Source of the DNA: Candidatus Rikenella faecigallinarum
Lineage (GTDB): Bacteria > Bacteroidota > Bacteroidia > Bacteroidales > Rikenellaceae
Length of the DNA stretch: 41,139 nt
Assembly (NCBI GenBank): GCA_019113395.1
Contig: DXHL01000036.1
Span: 1 to 41,139 of the forward strand
Reading direction: 5' to 3'
Shown here in pieces: positions 26,231 through 34,943 of this stretch. Within the stretch, counting starts at the first letter, position 1, and each line of letters starts with the position of its first letter. The translations under genes and the position numbers were made by a program. The notes under the pieces were generated by a model, which had not been told where the DNA came from, did no database searches, and saw only the letters and a list, made by a program, of their open reading frames with translations.

Positions 26231-26917
26231 ATGTTTATCGTTATCGAAGGGCTCGACGGAGCCGGAAAATCAACCCAAGTGGCTCTGATGCGCCGTTTTT
26301 TCGAGGAACGGTATGCCAAAGAGGTCGAGTACCTGCACTTCCCGCGGTTTGACGCACCCGTTTACGGTGACCTGGTTGCCCGTTTCCTGCGCGGCGAACT
26401 GGGAGCGCTGGAGACGGTAAACCCCTATCTGGTTGCCCTGATTTACGCCGGAGACCGGCAGGAGGCTGCGCCGATGATTCGCGAGTGGCTGACGGCTGGA
26501 AAGGTGGTGATAGTGGACCGCTACGTATACTCCAACATCGCCTACCAGTGCGCCAAAATGGAGAACACCGCGGCTCAACGGGAAGAGCTGAAACAGTGGA
26601 TACTGGCGCTCGAATACGGACACAACGCCATCCCGCGCCCCGACCTCTCGCTCTTTCTGGACGTGCCGTTTGCCTTCACCGAGAAAAAACTCACTGAACA
26701 ACGCTCGGGCGACGACCGCTCCTACCTCAACGGCAAACAGGACATCCACGAAGCCTCGCTCACGCTCCAACAACGGGTCCGAGAGGTCTACCTCTCCTGT
26801 GCCGCAGACGACCCGACCTTCCGCATCATCCCGTGCGCCGACAACGCCAACGGTACGATGCTTCCACCCGACGTGATTTTTAACAAAATAGCCGATGAAA
26901 TCGCTCGACACGCTTAA
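26231..26917 (+). CDS. tmk: Thymidylate kinase
   Basis: Phosphorylates dTMP to dTDP with ATP. The P-loop GLDGAGKST is at residues 7-15, the DRYVYSNIAYQ motif contains the catalytic/lid-proximal DR(Y) pair, and LSLFLDVPFAF follows. The 228-residue length is normal. It follows sufS after 38 bases and its 3' end overlaps the next gene by 23 bases, so it is probably in the same transcript as the suf genes. Confidence 0.95.
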   Translation: MFIVIEGLDGAGKSTQVALMRRFFEERYAKEVEYLHFPRFDAPVYGDLVARFLRGELGALETVNPYLVALIYAGDRQEAAPMIREWLTAGKVVIVDRYVYSNIAYQCAKMENTAAQREELKQWILALEYGHNAIPRPDLSLFLDVPFAFTEKKLTEQRSGDDRSYLNGKQDIHEASLTLQQRVREVYLSCAADDPTFRIIPCADNANGTMLPPDVIFNKIADEIARHA

Positions 26918-28148
26918 CGAACGCTATCCGACAGCAGCACGTATCCTCACAGGCCCCGTAACCACCGTCGCCCGATACCTGCTAGCCATCCTCTTTATCT
27001 TCTCCGGAGTGGCTAAAGCCATCAACCCTTTCGGCCTCTCCATCAAAGTGGGCGAATATTTCGCCGCATTCGGGCTCGGCTTCCTCGATACCCTGAGCGC
27101 TCCGGTGGCTATCCTGCTTCCGGCCGTCGAAATGCTGATTGGGTTCATGCTCCTCTGCGGCATTTCGCGACGACTGGCAGCCTGGCTGGTATTCCTGGCC
27201 ATGAGCTTCTTTACGCTCCTCACCCTTTGGCTGGCCGTGGCCAATCCGGTCAATGACTGCGGCTGCTTCGGCGACCTCGTCCACCTCTCGAACTGGGGAA
27301 CTTTTTTCAAAAACCTTATCTTCTGGCCTCTCGCCGCGCTGTTGTGGTGGAACCGAAACCGCCAGCGTGCCTTTAACCCTTCGGTGGGACAAACCGTTGC
27401 AACATACGTAATCACAGTGGCCGTGAGTCTCGGCATTCCGCTGGCCTGCTACAACACCCTCCCTCCCGTAGACCCCACCCCCTTCAAAATCGGCGTGAAC
27501 ATCCCCCACGCCATGACCGTCCACCAGAACGAGACGCAAACAACCCTCATCTACAAAGACAAACAAGACGGCTCGCTTCGCGAATTCAGTCTCGAAGATA
27601 CCACCTGGTACGACTCCTCGCGGTGGGAATACGTCGATACGCGCACCGTGGGACAATCCACGGCGCCCGACATTCAGAGCGTTCCGATGTTCGAAGGTTC
27701 CATCGACCGTTCGGACGAGATTCTCGGACGCAAAGGCTACACCCTGCTCTACGTGGTGAACACCTATGACCCGCGCTACCTGCCTGCCATGGGCGAACTG
27801 GCAGCCTACATCCATCACCACTCGGGTCGCGTCGTGGCGCTCAGCGCGAGCGAGTTGCCGACCCACGAACTGACCGAAATCGGCATCGAACCCCTTAGCG
27901 GAGACTATACCGTGCTCCACACCATGATACAGCACCACACGGGGGGCGCCCTGCTGCTCCACGACGGCACCATCATCGGGAAATGGTCCATGAACCGCCT
28001 GCCCCAATGGAACGACGAGGCCCACGACCCGCTGAACAATGTCCTCACGGAGAATCGTCTGGCCCAGGAAAAACTCTTGGGTTGGCTCTTTCTGCTGGTT
28101 GTGGTGGTCGTGGCGGTAGCCTCCCTGCGCCCGAACAGAATCCAATAA
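26895..28148 (+). CDS. DoxX/MauE-like membrane protein with thioredoxin-like C-terminal region
   Basis: A 417-residue inner-membrane protein. The N-terminal half has about four to five hydrophobic helices (residues 25-190) with the NDCGCFGD motif near residue 117, typical of MauE/DoxX-related proteins of Bacteroidota. The middle, about residues 200-385, is soluble and has a weak thioredoxin-like pattern (YTLLYVVNTYDPRYLPAMGELA, later GGALLLHDGTIIGKW) but no CXXC. A last helix sits near residues 393-410. The family is suspected to act in redox or thiol chemistry of the envelope; function is not proven. The start overlaps tmk by 23 bases. Confidence 0.75.
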   Translation: MKSLDTLNERYPTAARILTGPVTTVARYLLAILFIFSGVAKAINPFGLSIKVGEYFAAFGLGFLDTLSAPVAILLPAVEMLIGFMLLCGISRRLAAWLVFLAMSFFTLLTLWLAVANPVNDCGCFGDLVHLSNWGTFFKNLIFWPLAALLWWNRNRQRAFNPSVGQTVATYVITVAVSLGIPLACYNTLPPVDPTPFKIGVNIPHAMTVHQNETQTTLIYKDKQDGSLREFSLEDTTWYDSSRWEYVDTRTVGQSTAPDIQSVPMFEGSIDRSDEILGRKGYTLLYVVNTYDPRYLPAMGELAAYIHHHSGRVVALSASELPTHELTEIGIEPLSGDYTVLHTMIQHHTGGALLLHDGTIIGKWSMNRLPQWNDEAHDPLNNVLTENRLAQEKLLGWLFLLVVVVVAVASLRPNRIQ

Positions 28149-28186
28149 TCCGTTTCTCATCCTGAACCTATCCTATTCCGACCGCT

Positions 28187-29662
28187 ATGAACCTCACTGC
28201 CGGCAACATTATCCTTATCGGTTCCATTCTGCTCTTCCTCAGCATTCTGGCCGGACAACGGGCCTACAAATTCGGGGTCCCGGCCCTGGTGCTTTTTCTG
28301 TCTGTCGGCATGCTGGCCGGAACGGACGGCATCGGAGGCATCAACTTCGACAATCCCGCCACGGCACAATTCATCGGTGTGGTGGCCCTGAACTTCATCC
28401 TCTTCTCCGGTGGGCTGGACACCGACTGGAAAACCGTGCGACCCGTCCTCGGGCAGGGTATCATGCTCTCTACCGTCGGCGTGCTCCTTACGGCCATCCT
28501 CACCGGACTCTTTGTCCACTGGGTCGTACCCGGTTTCTCGCTTTTCGAAGGGCTCCTGCTCGGCTCCATCGTCTCCTCGACCGACGCGGCGGCCGTCTTC
28601 TCCATCCTCCGCTCCAAAAACCTGAAACTCAAATACAACCTGCGGCCTATCCTCGAGTTCGAAAGCGGTAGCAACGACCCCATGGCCTACCTGCTCACCA
28701 TCCTCTGCCTGGGGCTCGTCACAAACCCCGAGACCTCGGTGGCAGGCTCCATCCTCCAGTTCCTGGTCCAAATCATCGTAGGCGGCGGAGCCGGCATCCT
28801 CTTCGGCATCGCCATGGTCTGGATAGCCCAACACCTCAAACTGAGCTACTCGGGGCTCTATCCCGTGATGATTATTGCCCTAATGTACTTCACCTATGCC
28901 GCCACAGACACCATCGGAGGTAACGGGTTTCTGGCCGTCTACCTTGCTGCCCTCTGGTTCGGAAACCACCGTACCCCGCGGAAAGCATCGCTGCTCAACT
29001 TCTTCGACGGATTCGCATGGCTCATGCAGATTATCCTCTTCCTCACCCTCGGTCTGCTGGTCTACCCCAGCCAAATCGTTCCGGTTATCGGTATCGGCCT
29101 GCTGGTATCGGTATTCATGATGCTCGTGGCCCGTCCATTCAGTGTGTTCGCCTCACTGCTCTTCTTCAAAATGCCCCTCAGCAGCAAACTCTTCACCTCG
29201 TGGGTCGGTTTGCGCGGTGCCGTACCCATCGTATTCGCCACCTACCCCCTGATTGCCGGTATCGACAAAGCCGGCATGATATTCAACATCGTCTTCTTCA
29301 TCTCGCTGACCTCTATCCTCGTACAGGGCACCACCCTGCCCCTCTTTGCCAAATGGCTCCACGTCTCGGAACCCGAAGAAAAGATGATTGGCCAGAAACC
29401 GGACCTGGACCCCTCTGAAGTATCGAGCCTCATCGAAATAGAGATTGCCGAAGGCAACTCCTACGCAGGACAACCGGTCAGTGCCACCCCCTTTCCGGAC
29501 GGTGCCCGCATCACCATGCTTCGGCGCGGTGACGAACATCTGATAGTCACCGGCTCGACCATCCTGCAGGCCGGCGACCGCCTTATCATCGCCAGCCAAA
29601 ATCGAGCCGACGCCCAACGAGTGTACGACATGCTCACCTCGAGCGAAGCCCCGGAAAATTAA
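28187..29662 (+). CDS. CPA1-family K+/H+-type antiporter with RCK_C domain
   Basis: A 491-residue membrane transporter with about 12 hydrophobic helices. Conserved elements of the NhaP2 branch are visible: SSTDAAAVFSILR and ESGSNDPMAYLLT, which hold the ion-binding Asp and Asn-Asp residues, then WVGLRGAVPIVFATYPL. After the membrane part, residues 405-485 form an RCK_C (TrkA-C-like) regulatory domain (EIEIAEGNSYAGQPVSATPFPDGARITMLRRG). This layout suggests K+ or Na+ efflux in exchange for protons, controlled by a cytosolic ligand; which ion is carried is not determined by sequence. Named nhaP2/cvrA in other organisms. Confidence 0.85.
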   Translation: MNLTAGNIILIGSILLFLSILAGQRAYKFGVPALVLFLSVGMLAGTDGIGGINFDNPATAQFIGVVALNFILFSGGLDTDWKTVRPVLGQGIMLSTVGVLLTAILTGLFVHWVVPGFSLFEGLLLGSIVSSTDAAAVFSILRSKNLKLKYNLRPILEFESGSNDPMAYLLTILCLGLVTNPETSVAGSILQFLVQIIVGGGAGILFGIAMVWIAQHLKLSYSGLYPVMIIALMYFTYAATDTIGGNGFLAVYLAALWFGNHRTPRKASLLNFFDGFAWLMQIILFLTLGLLVYPSQIVPVIGIGLLVSVFMMLVARPFSVFASLLFFKMPLSSKLFTSWVGLRGAVPIVFATYPLIAGIDKAGMIFNIVFFISLTSILVQGTTLPLFAKWLHVSEPEEKMIGQKPDLDPSEVSSLIEIEIAEGNSYAGQPVSATPFPDGARITMLRRGDEHLIVTGSTILQAGDRLIIASQNRADAQRVYDMLTSSEAPEN

Positions 29663-29684
29663 CCGAACCAATATTTCTCACGGC

Positions 29685-29716
29685 ATTGGGTTCGTTCAAA
29701 AAAATGTGTACATTTG
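29685..29716 (+). promoter_or_regulatory. Putative pfkA promoter
   Basis: ATTG at 29685-29688, a 20-base spacer and TACATTTG at 29709-29716, an exact -7 match. The leader to the ATG at 29754 is about 30 bases. Confidence 0.6.
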
Positions 29717-29753
29717 TGCTGTTTTTGAAACGTAAAAAAGACCCTATCAAAAC

Positions 29754-30854
29754 ATGAAAAGAGTTTTAGTTGCGACAAGCGGTGGCGACTGCCCCGGCTT
29801 GAATGCAGTAATCCGCGGTGTCGTGAAACGCGCAGCGCAGGAGGGGGACTGGGAAGTGCTTGGCAGTATCCAGGCGTATAACGGTATCCTGTGGGAACCC
29901 ACCGAAGTCAAAGTACTGGACGAAGCCGCTGTGGCCGGTATCCACTACCGCGGCGGTACCATCATCGAAACAACCAACAAAGGGGGCCCCTTCGCTTGGC
30001 CTGTCTATAACAAACACCTCGGACAGTGGGAATACGTGGACCGCTCCGACGAAATGATTCGCAAACTCCAATATATGGGTGTGGATGCGGTGATTTCGAT
30101 TGGGGGCGACGGCTCGCAACGTATCTCGCAACAACTCCAAAGCCAGGGTCTCGATATCGTCGGGGTGCCCAAAACCATCGACAACGACCTCTCGGCTACC
30201 GACTTCACCTTCGGTTTCCAAACCGCTGTCCAAATTGCAACGGACGCTGTGGATAAACTGGTTACGACCGCTGCCTCGCACAACCGTACCTTTATCCTCG
30301 AAGTCATGGGACGTAACACCGGGTGGATTGCCCTCCACGCTGCTATTGCCGGGGGTGCCGATGTCTGCCTGATTCCCGAAATCCCCTACGACCTCAATAT
30401 CGTACTCGAAAAACTCAAAAAACGCTACAACTCCAAAGGACGCGGCTCAGCCATTATCGTGGTGGCTGAAGGTGCGCTGCCCAAAGATGGGACGGTACAC
30501 GCTGCTGCTGCTACGGAAGTGGGCTACGAAAACGTCCGTCTCGGCGGGATTGCATACGACCTCAGCCGCCAACTGAAAGCGGCAGGATTCGAACCCGATA
30601 TCCGCGAAACCGTCCTCGGACACATCCAACGCGGGGGGATTCCGATTGCCTACGACCGTGTGCTCGCTACCCAGTTCGGGGTGAAAGCATTCGAATATGT
30701 CCTCGAAGGCAAATTCGGACACATGGTATCGTACCGTCACCCGGATATTATTGCCGTTCCGTTCGAAGAAGCTGTCGGCCAGTGCAACTACGTGCGTCCG
30801 GACAGCGACATCGTCAAAGCGGCTCGCGGTTGCGGTATCAGCTTTGGGGACTAA
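29754..30854 (+). CDS. pfkA: 6-phosphofructokinase
   Basis: Phosphorylates fructose 6-phosphate to fructose 1,6-bisphosphate. The 366-residue protein has the phosphate-donor motif GGDG at residues 117-120 and the catalytic TIDND motif within PKTIDND at 139-145. Gly at the third-motif position (E. coli 104) points to ATP as donor, while Lys at E. coli 124 is otherwise seen in pyrophosphate enzymes; the Gly/Lys pair is known in ATP-dependent group III enzymes. MGRNTGWIA and GHIQRGG are substrate-binding motifs. Cytoplasmic, monocistronic with its own promoter and a downstream hairpin. Confidence 0.93.
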   Translation: MKRVLVATSGGDCPGLNAVIRGVVKRAAQEGDWEVLGSIQAYNGILWEPTEVKVLDEAAVAGIHYRGGTIIETTNKGGPFAWPVYNKHLGQWEYVDRSDEMIRKLQYMGVDAVISIGGDGSQRISQQLQSQGLDIVGVPKTIDNDLSATDFTFGFQTAVQIATDAVDKLVTTAASHNRTFILEVMGRNTGWIALHAAIAGGADVCLIPEIPYDLNIVLEKLKKRYNSKGRGSAIIVVAEGALPKDGTVHAAAATEVGYENVRLGGIAYDLSRQLKAAGFEPDIRETVLGHIQRGGIPIAYDRVLATQFGVKAFEYVLEGKFGHMVSYRHPDIIAVPFEEAVGQCNYVRPDSDIVKAARGCGISFGD

Positions 30855-30887
30855 GTCCTTTCCCCCATTCATTGAAATTTCACACCG

Positions 30888-30925
30888 ATACGCGGATGAC
30901 AGAACATTCTGTCATCCGCGTATCT
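30888..30925 (+). terminator. Hairpin after pfkA
   Basis: A perfect 18+18-base inverted repeat (30888-30905 and 30908-30925) separated by 2 bases, 33 bases after the pfkA stop. A weak T-containing stretch (TTGTTAT) follows. It is probably the pfkA terminator, although the U-run is poor. Confidence 0.65.
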
Positions 30926-31019
30926 TGTTATGCCCATACCCGGCCGCTGGCCTATGCCGGCCCCGAAGAATCGCCGCCACACTTGGAGAACCGCCAAAAA
31001 ACAGCTAATTTTGGTCATT

Positions 31020-31739
31020 ATGAAAACACACAATACCCGCTTCTTGATACGCCTGATGGTGCTTCCGTTTTTACTGCTCGCGACCATGGGGAACAGCACA
31101 GCCCAACAGGTTATCGAAACAGAACCGCTGGCACCCTTTACGGCACTGGACATCGACGGCCCCATTCGAATCGAGTTGATACCCGCTGACGAAAATCAGA
31201 TGCAAATTATTCTGTGGGACATTGATTCCAAAAATATCAGCTGGCGCGTGAAAGACCACACCCTGAGTATTAAAACCCGCAAGGGACTGGTAAATAAGCG
31301 GGCTTATGCCGACATCAAACTCTTCTACCGGGAAATCAGCCGCATCACGACCATAGGCGGTGAAGTGACCACCAAATATCCACTGCTGTGTGCGAGCCTC
31401 TATTTGGGTGCCGAAAGTTCTGTCGGACGAATGGACCTTATCGTGGAGTGTAACGACATCACGATTCACACCAGCGGCGACAACACCGTGAAAGTGAACG
31501 GCATCACAGAGTATGCCTCGTATGAAGCCAAACTGGGGAGCCATATCGAATGTTTGGGGCTGACAGCATCCCACGTAACAGCAGACGTTTCGGGTAAGGC
31601 TGAGATTCAGTTGCACGCCAATGAGTTGCTGGATGCACGTGCCGTGACCGGCGGGAATATCTTTTTCAAAGGAGAACCCGTAACGCTCTATATCAAAAAG
31701 AGCACCATGGGAGGCGTCGAATCGGTCAATAACCTTTAA
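31020..31739 (+). CDS. Exported GIN-domain (DUF2807) protein
   Basis: A 239-residue protein with a signal peptide (about residues 1-28, ending STAQQ). Its remaining part is a short right-handed beta-helix-like repeat, beginning VIETEPLAPFTALDIDGPIRIEL and continuing with strands such as LYLGAESSVGRMDLIVECNDITIHTSGDNTVKVNGI. This matches the putative auto-transporter adhesin head GIN domain, frequent in Bacteroidota; function unproven. The ATG at 31020 starts the signal peptide; the longer in-frame start at 30930 would add an implausible arginine-rich stretch. Confidence 0.75.
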   Translation: MKTHNTRFLIRLMVLPFLLLATMGNSTAQQVIETEPLAPFTALDIDGPIRIELIPADENQMQIILWDIDSKNISWRVKDHTLSIKTRKGLVNKRAYADIKLFYREISRITTIGGEVTTKYPLLCASLYLGAESSVGRMDLIVECNDITIHTSGDNTVKVNGITEYASYEAKLGSHIECLGLTASHVTADVSGKAEIQLHANELLDARAVTGGNIFFKGEPVTLYIKKSTMGGVESVNNL

Positions 31740-31766
31740 TTCTCATCTATTTTCCAGAATACCGGC

Positions 31767-33320
31767 ATGCTCGTCAAAACCTACTGCAGCACCGTCGAAG
31801 GCATTGATGCGCGCACCATCACCGTCGAGGTCAATCTCTCGCCGGGCATCCGTTTTTTGGTAGTGGGTCTGCCGGATAATGCTGTACGGGAGAGCCAACA
31901 ACGTATCACGGCTGCCTTTGCCAACAATCAGTTGCGAATGCCGGGTTTCAACATTCTGGTCAATCTCGCCCCGGCCGATATGCGCAAGGTCGGGTCGCAC
32001 TACGACCTGCCCATTGCCATCGGAATACTGGCCGCATCGCAGCAGGTTGCCGTGGAACCGCTCTCCAAATTTATCGTGATTGGTGAACTGTCGCTTGACG
32101 GGACACTACTCCCCGTCAAAGGAGCGCTGCCCATCGCCATTCAGGCCCGCAAAGAGGGCTTTGAAGGGATTATTCTGCCCGCGGCAAACGCTCGGGAGGC
32201 GGCTGTGGTGCAGAACCTGAAGGTTTATGGGGTGCATAACTTGACGGAGGTGATTTCGCTGCTGAACGGGGAGTCCGACCTGCAGCCCACCACGATGGAT
32301 ACACGGGCCGAATATTTTGCACATTTGGACGATTTTGACATCGACTTTCGCGATGTCAAGGGACAGGCCGAGGTGAAACGTGCGCTGGAGATTGCCGCAG
32401 CCGGAGGCCATAACGTGCTGATGATAGGGCCTCCGGGAGCCGGGAAGAGCATGCTGGCCAAACGCATGCCGACTATCACGCCGCCCATGACACTGGCCGA
32501 AGCGCTGGAAACCACCAAGATACACTCCGTAGCCGGAAAACTGGGAGAGAACAGCGCAGGCGGGCTGCTGACAGCCCGCCCGTTCCGCGCACCGCACCAC
32601 ATCACCTCGGAAGTGGCACTGGTCGGAGGCAGCGTGCCTCCGCAACCCGGCGAAATTTCGCTGGCACACAACGGCATTCTGTTTTTGGACGAGTTGCCCG
32701 AGTTCAACCGTCGCACGCTGGAGGTGCTGCGGCAGCCGCTGGACGAGAAACGCATCACCATCTCACGCGCCAAATACAGTGTCGATTATCCGGCCAACTT
32801 TATGCTGATAGCTGCGATGAATCCCTGTCCTTGCGGCTATCGGACACACCCCGAGAAGCCATGTACCTGTACGCCTGCGGCACAGGCCCGTTACCTGAAC
32901 AAGATTTCGGGACCGTTGATGGACCGCATTGACATTCAGGTGGAGGTGATACCAGTGGCCGTAGAGAGCATGACGGGGCGTCGCGAAGGGGAAAGCAGTG
33001 CGCAGATACGGGAGCGGGTGGTAGCAGCCCGCGAGCGGCAACGCCAGCGATTTCAACAGGACGGATACACGCAAACGCACTGCAACGCCATGATGAACCC
33101 CGAGCAGATGGAGCGCTACTGTCAGTTGGATGACGAGAGTATTCATCTGGTGCAGGAGGCGATGGTGACGATGGGGCTGTCTGGACGTGCATACGACCGT
33201 ATTCTGAAGGTGGCGCGGACGATTGCCGATTTGGCGGGTGCCGAGGCCATCGGCGTGGACCATATGGCCGAGGCCATTCAGTACCGCAGCCTGGACTGCG
33301 ACACATGGAATCACCAATAG
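31767..33320 (+). CDS. YifB/ComM-family Mg-chelatase-like AAA+ ATPase
   Basis: A 517-residue protein in the YifB/ComM family. An N-terminal Lon-substrate-like domain (residues 1-170) precedes the AAA+ module with Walker A GPPGAGKS at residues 221-228 and Walker B ILFLDELPEF. A zinc-ribbon-like NPCPCGYRTHPEKPCTCTP insertion follows, as in other members, then a C-terminal Mg-chelatase-type helical domain. ComM is a branch-migration helicase that helps integrate DNA during natural transformation; whether this member does so is inferred. It is 27 bases after the GIN-domain gene and 57 bases before comEC. Confidence 0.9.
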   Translation: MLVKTYCSTVEGIDARTITVEVNLSPGIRFLVVGLPDNAVRESQQRITAAFANNQLRMPGFNILVNLAPADMRKVGSHYDLPIAIGILAASQQVAVEPLSKFIVIGELSLDGTLLPVKGALPIAIQARKEGFEGIILPAANAREAAVVQNLKVYGVHNLTEVISLLNGESDLQPTTMDTRAEYFAHLDDFDIDFRDVKGQAEVKRALEIAAAGGHNVLMIGPPGAGKSMLAKRMPTITPPMTLAEALETTKIHSVAGKLGENSAGGLLTARPFRAPHHITSEVALVGGSVPPQPGEISLAHNGILFLDELPEFNRRTLEVLRQPLDEKRITISRAKYSVDYPANFMLIAAMNPCPCGYRTHPEKPCTCTPAAQARYLNKISGPLMDRIDIQVEVIPVAVESMTGRREGESSAQIRERVVAARERQRQRFQQDGYTQTHCNAMMNPEQMERYCQLDDESIHLVQEAMVTMGLSGRAYDRILKVARTIADLAGAEAIGVDHMAEAIQYRSLDCDTWNHQ

Positions 33321-33377
33321 CACAGGCTCTTCCTCCACACCATACGAAATACACCACCTATCCTTTCCCGCTGAGAG

Positions 33378-34943
33378 ATGGCACGATTCAACCGGTATAA
33401 TACTCCGCTGCTCGAACCGGTTGTGGCGTGGTGCATCGGGATTGTGGCTTATGCCCTTCCCGATGGTTCTCTGACCCCTTATTTACTTCCCGTCCTTGTT
33501 TTTACCGCCGGAATGGGCATTCTCATTCTCCTCTGGCGGCTCTTTTTTCGTCGTTTGACCTCATGGCCGCGCATGGCGGTCTGGAGCCTCTTCTTTTGGG
33601 GCGGCTGCCTAACAGCCGCCCTGCAACGGACAGACCCGGCCCCCATCCTGCACCATCACAGCGAACGCCTGACATTCCTGGGACGGGTCGAAAGCATCCC
33701 GTATACGCAGGGACGATGGACACGCTGCATGGCCACGGCCTTTTGTTATGAGGACAGCGTAAGCCGTGATTGGATTTCGCTGCCCGAGCAGACCATCCGC
33801 CTTTACGCCGATACGGCCACGCATACGGCGTTGCGTATCGGCGATGTCATTCGTTTTCGGGGACGGATTTACGCGGCCGATTCGTCGGGTTATGACCTGT
33901 ATATGCGCCGCACGAGAGGAATTACGGCACGCTGTTTTGCGTGGCGCGTGGAGCGCATCGGAACCGATACGACCCTCACGACACGCATCGAGCAACTGCG
34001 CGCCCGCCTGGGTGCGCAGCTGCAAACGGACACCACCCATTCGGCCACCGCAGCCGCCAGCATCATGCAGGCGCTGGCCATCGGCAACCAGTCCTACATC
34101 GACCCCAATCTGCGGGAGAGCTACTCCCGCACGGGCGTAGCTCACCTGCTGTCAGTATCGGGTCTGCACGTCGGCATTGTCTTTCTGATACTCAACCTGT
34201 TGTTCGGCTGGATGCGGCTGCTCAGACGCGGATATATTGCCTTGGGGATACTCGTTATCGGTTGCCTGGTCGGATATGCCGCACTCACGGGGCTGTCACC
34301 GTCGGTCATTCGAGCCGTGGTGATGTTCTCGCTGCTGCAAATCGGCCTGATGCTCTCGCGATACACCAACAACCTCAACACCCTCTGTGCTGCCGCGTTG
34401 CTGCTGTTGGTGTGGAACCCCTACAACCTCTACCACATAGGTTTCCAACTCTCGTTCGCTGCCATGGTCGGCATCATCACCCTCTACCAACCGATAGCCC
34501 GCTGCTGGATGCCGCAGCAGAGAATCCTCCGCTGGCTGTGGTCCCTCACGCTGGTCGGCATCACGGCACAAATCGGGACCTTCCCCCTCGTCATGTACCA
34601 TTTCGGGCAGTTGCAACTGGCAGGCCTGTTGCTCAACCCCGTGATTTGGTTCACCGTACCCGTTATTATCGGCGGTTCGCTGCTCTACCTCGTCAGCCAT
34701 TGGGCATGGGTCATGGAGGTCACCCGTACGGTGACCGAGTGGCAAAACAGCGTCATTCAGTGGATGGGAAGCCACTCGTGGGTGGCTGTCACGGAAATAA
34801 ACCTCCCGGCCTGGGGCTGTGCAGCCCTGTACAGCGTTATTCTGGGTGTGATAATTTGGATAAACCGTCACCAGGGGCGTCCAATGAGCTATTTGTCAGA
34901 TGCGTCGGAAGAGGAAGCAGCCGCTTTCCGCGCGGCAAAGTGA
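33378..34943 (+). CDS. comEC: ComEC/Rec2-family DNA-uptake channel, without metallo-beta-lactamase domain
   Basis: A 521-residue integral membrane protein. Two N-terminal helices precede a soluble oligonucleotide/oligosaccharide-binding-like segment (about residues 95-195). The ComEC competence domain follows with its SVSGLHVGI motif at residues 259-267 and a chain of hydrophobic helices to about 500. The C-terminal metallo-beta-lactamase-like domain of the longer ComEC proteins is absent, as is common in short Bacteroidota homologues. The family transports single-stranded DNA across the inner membrane. The 3' end overlaps the convergent hydE by 55 bases. The gene sits directly after the ComM-like ATPase. 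Confidence 0.88.
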   Translation: MARFNRYNTPLLEPVVAWCIGIVAYALPDGSLTPYLLPVLVFTAGMGILILLWRLFFRRLTSWPRMAVWSLFFWGGCLTAALQRTDPAPILHHHSERLTFLGRVESIPYTQGRWTRCMATAFCYEDSVSRDWISLPEQTIRLYADTATHTALRIGDVIRFRGRIYAADSSGYDLYMRRTRGITARCFAWRVERIGTDTTLTTRIEQLRARLGAQLQTDTTHSATAAASIMQALAIGNQSYIDPNLRESYSRTGVAHLLSVSGLHVGIVFLILNLLFGWMRLLRRGYIALGILVIGCLVGYAALTGLSPSVIRAVVMFSLLQIGLMLSRYTNNLNTLCAAALLLLVWNPYNLYHIGFQLSFAAMVGIITLYQPIARCWMPQQRILRWLWSLTLVGITAQIGTFPLVMYHFGQLQLAGLLLNPVIWFTVPVIIGGSLLYLVSHWAWVMEVTRTVTEWQNSVIQWMGSHSWVAVTEINLPAWGCAALYSVILGVIIWINRHQGRPMSYLSDASEEEAAAFRAAK

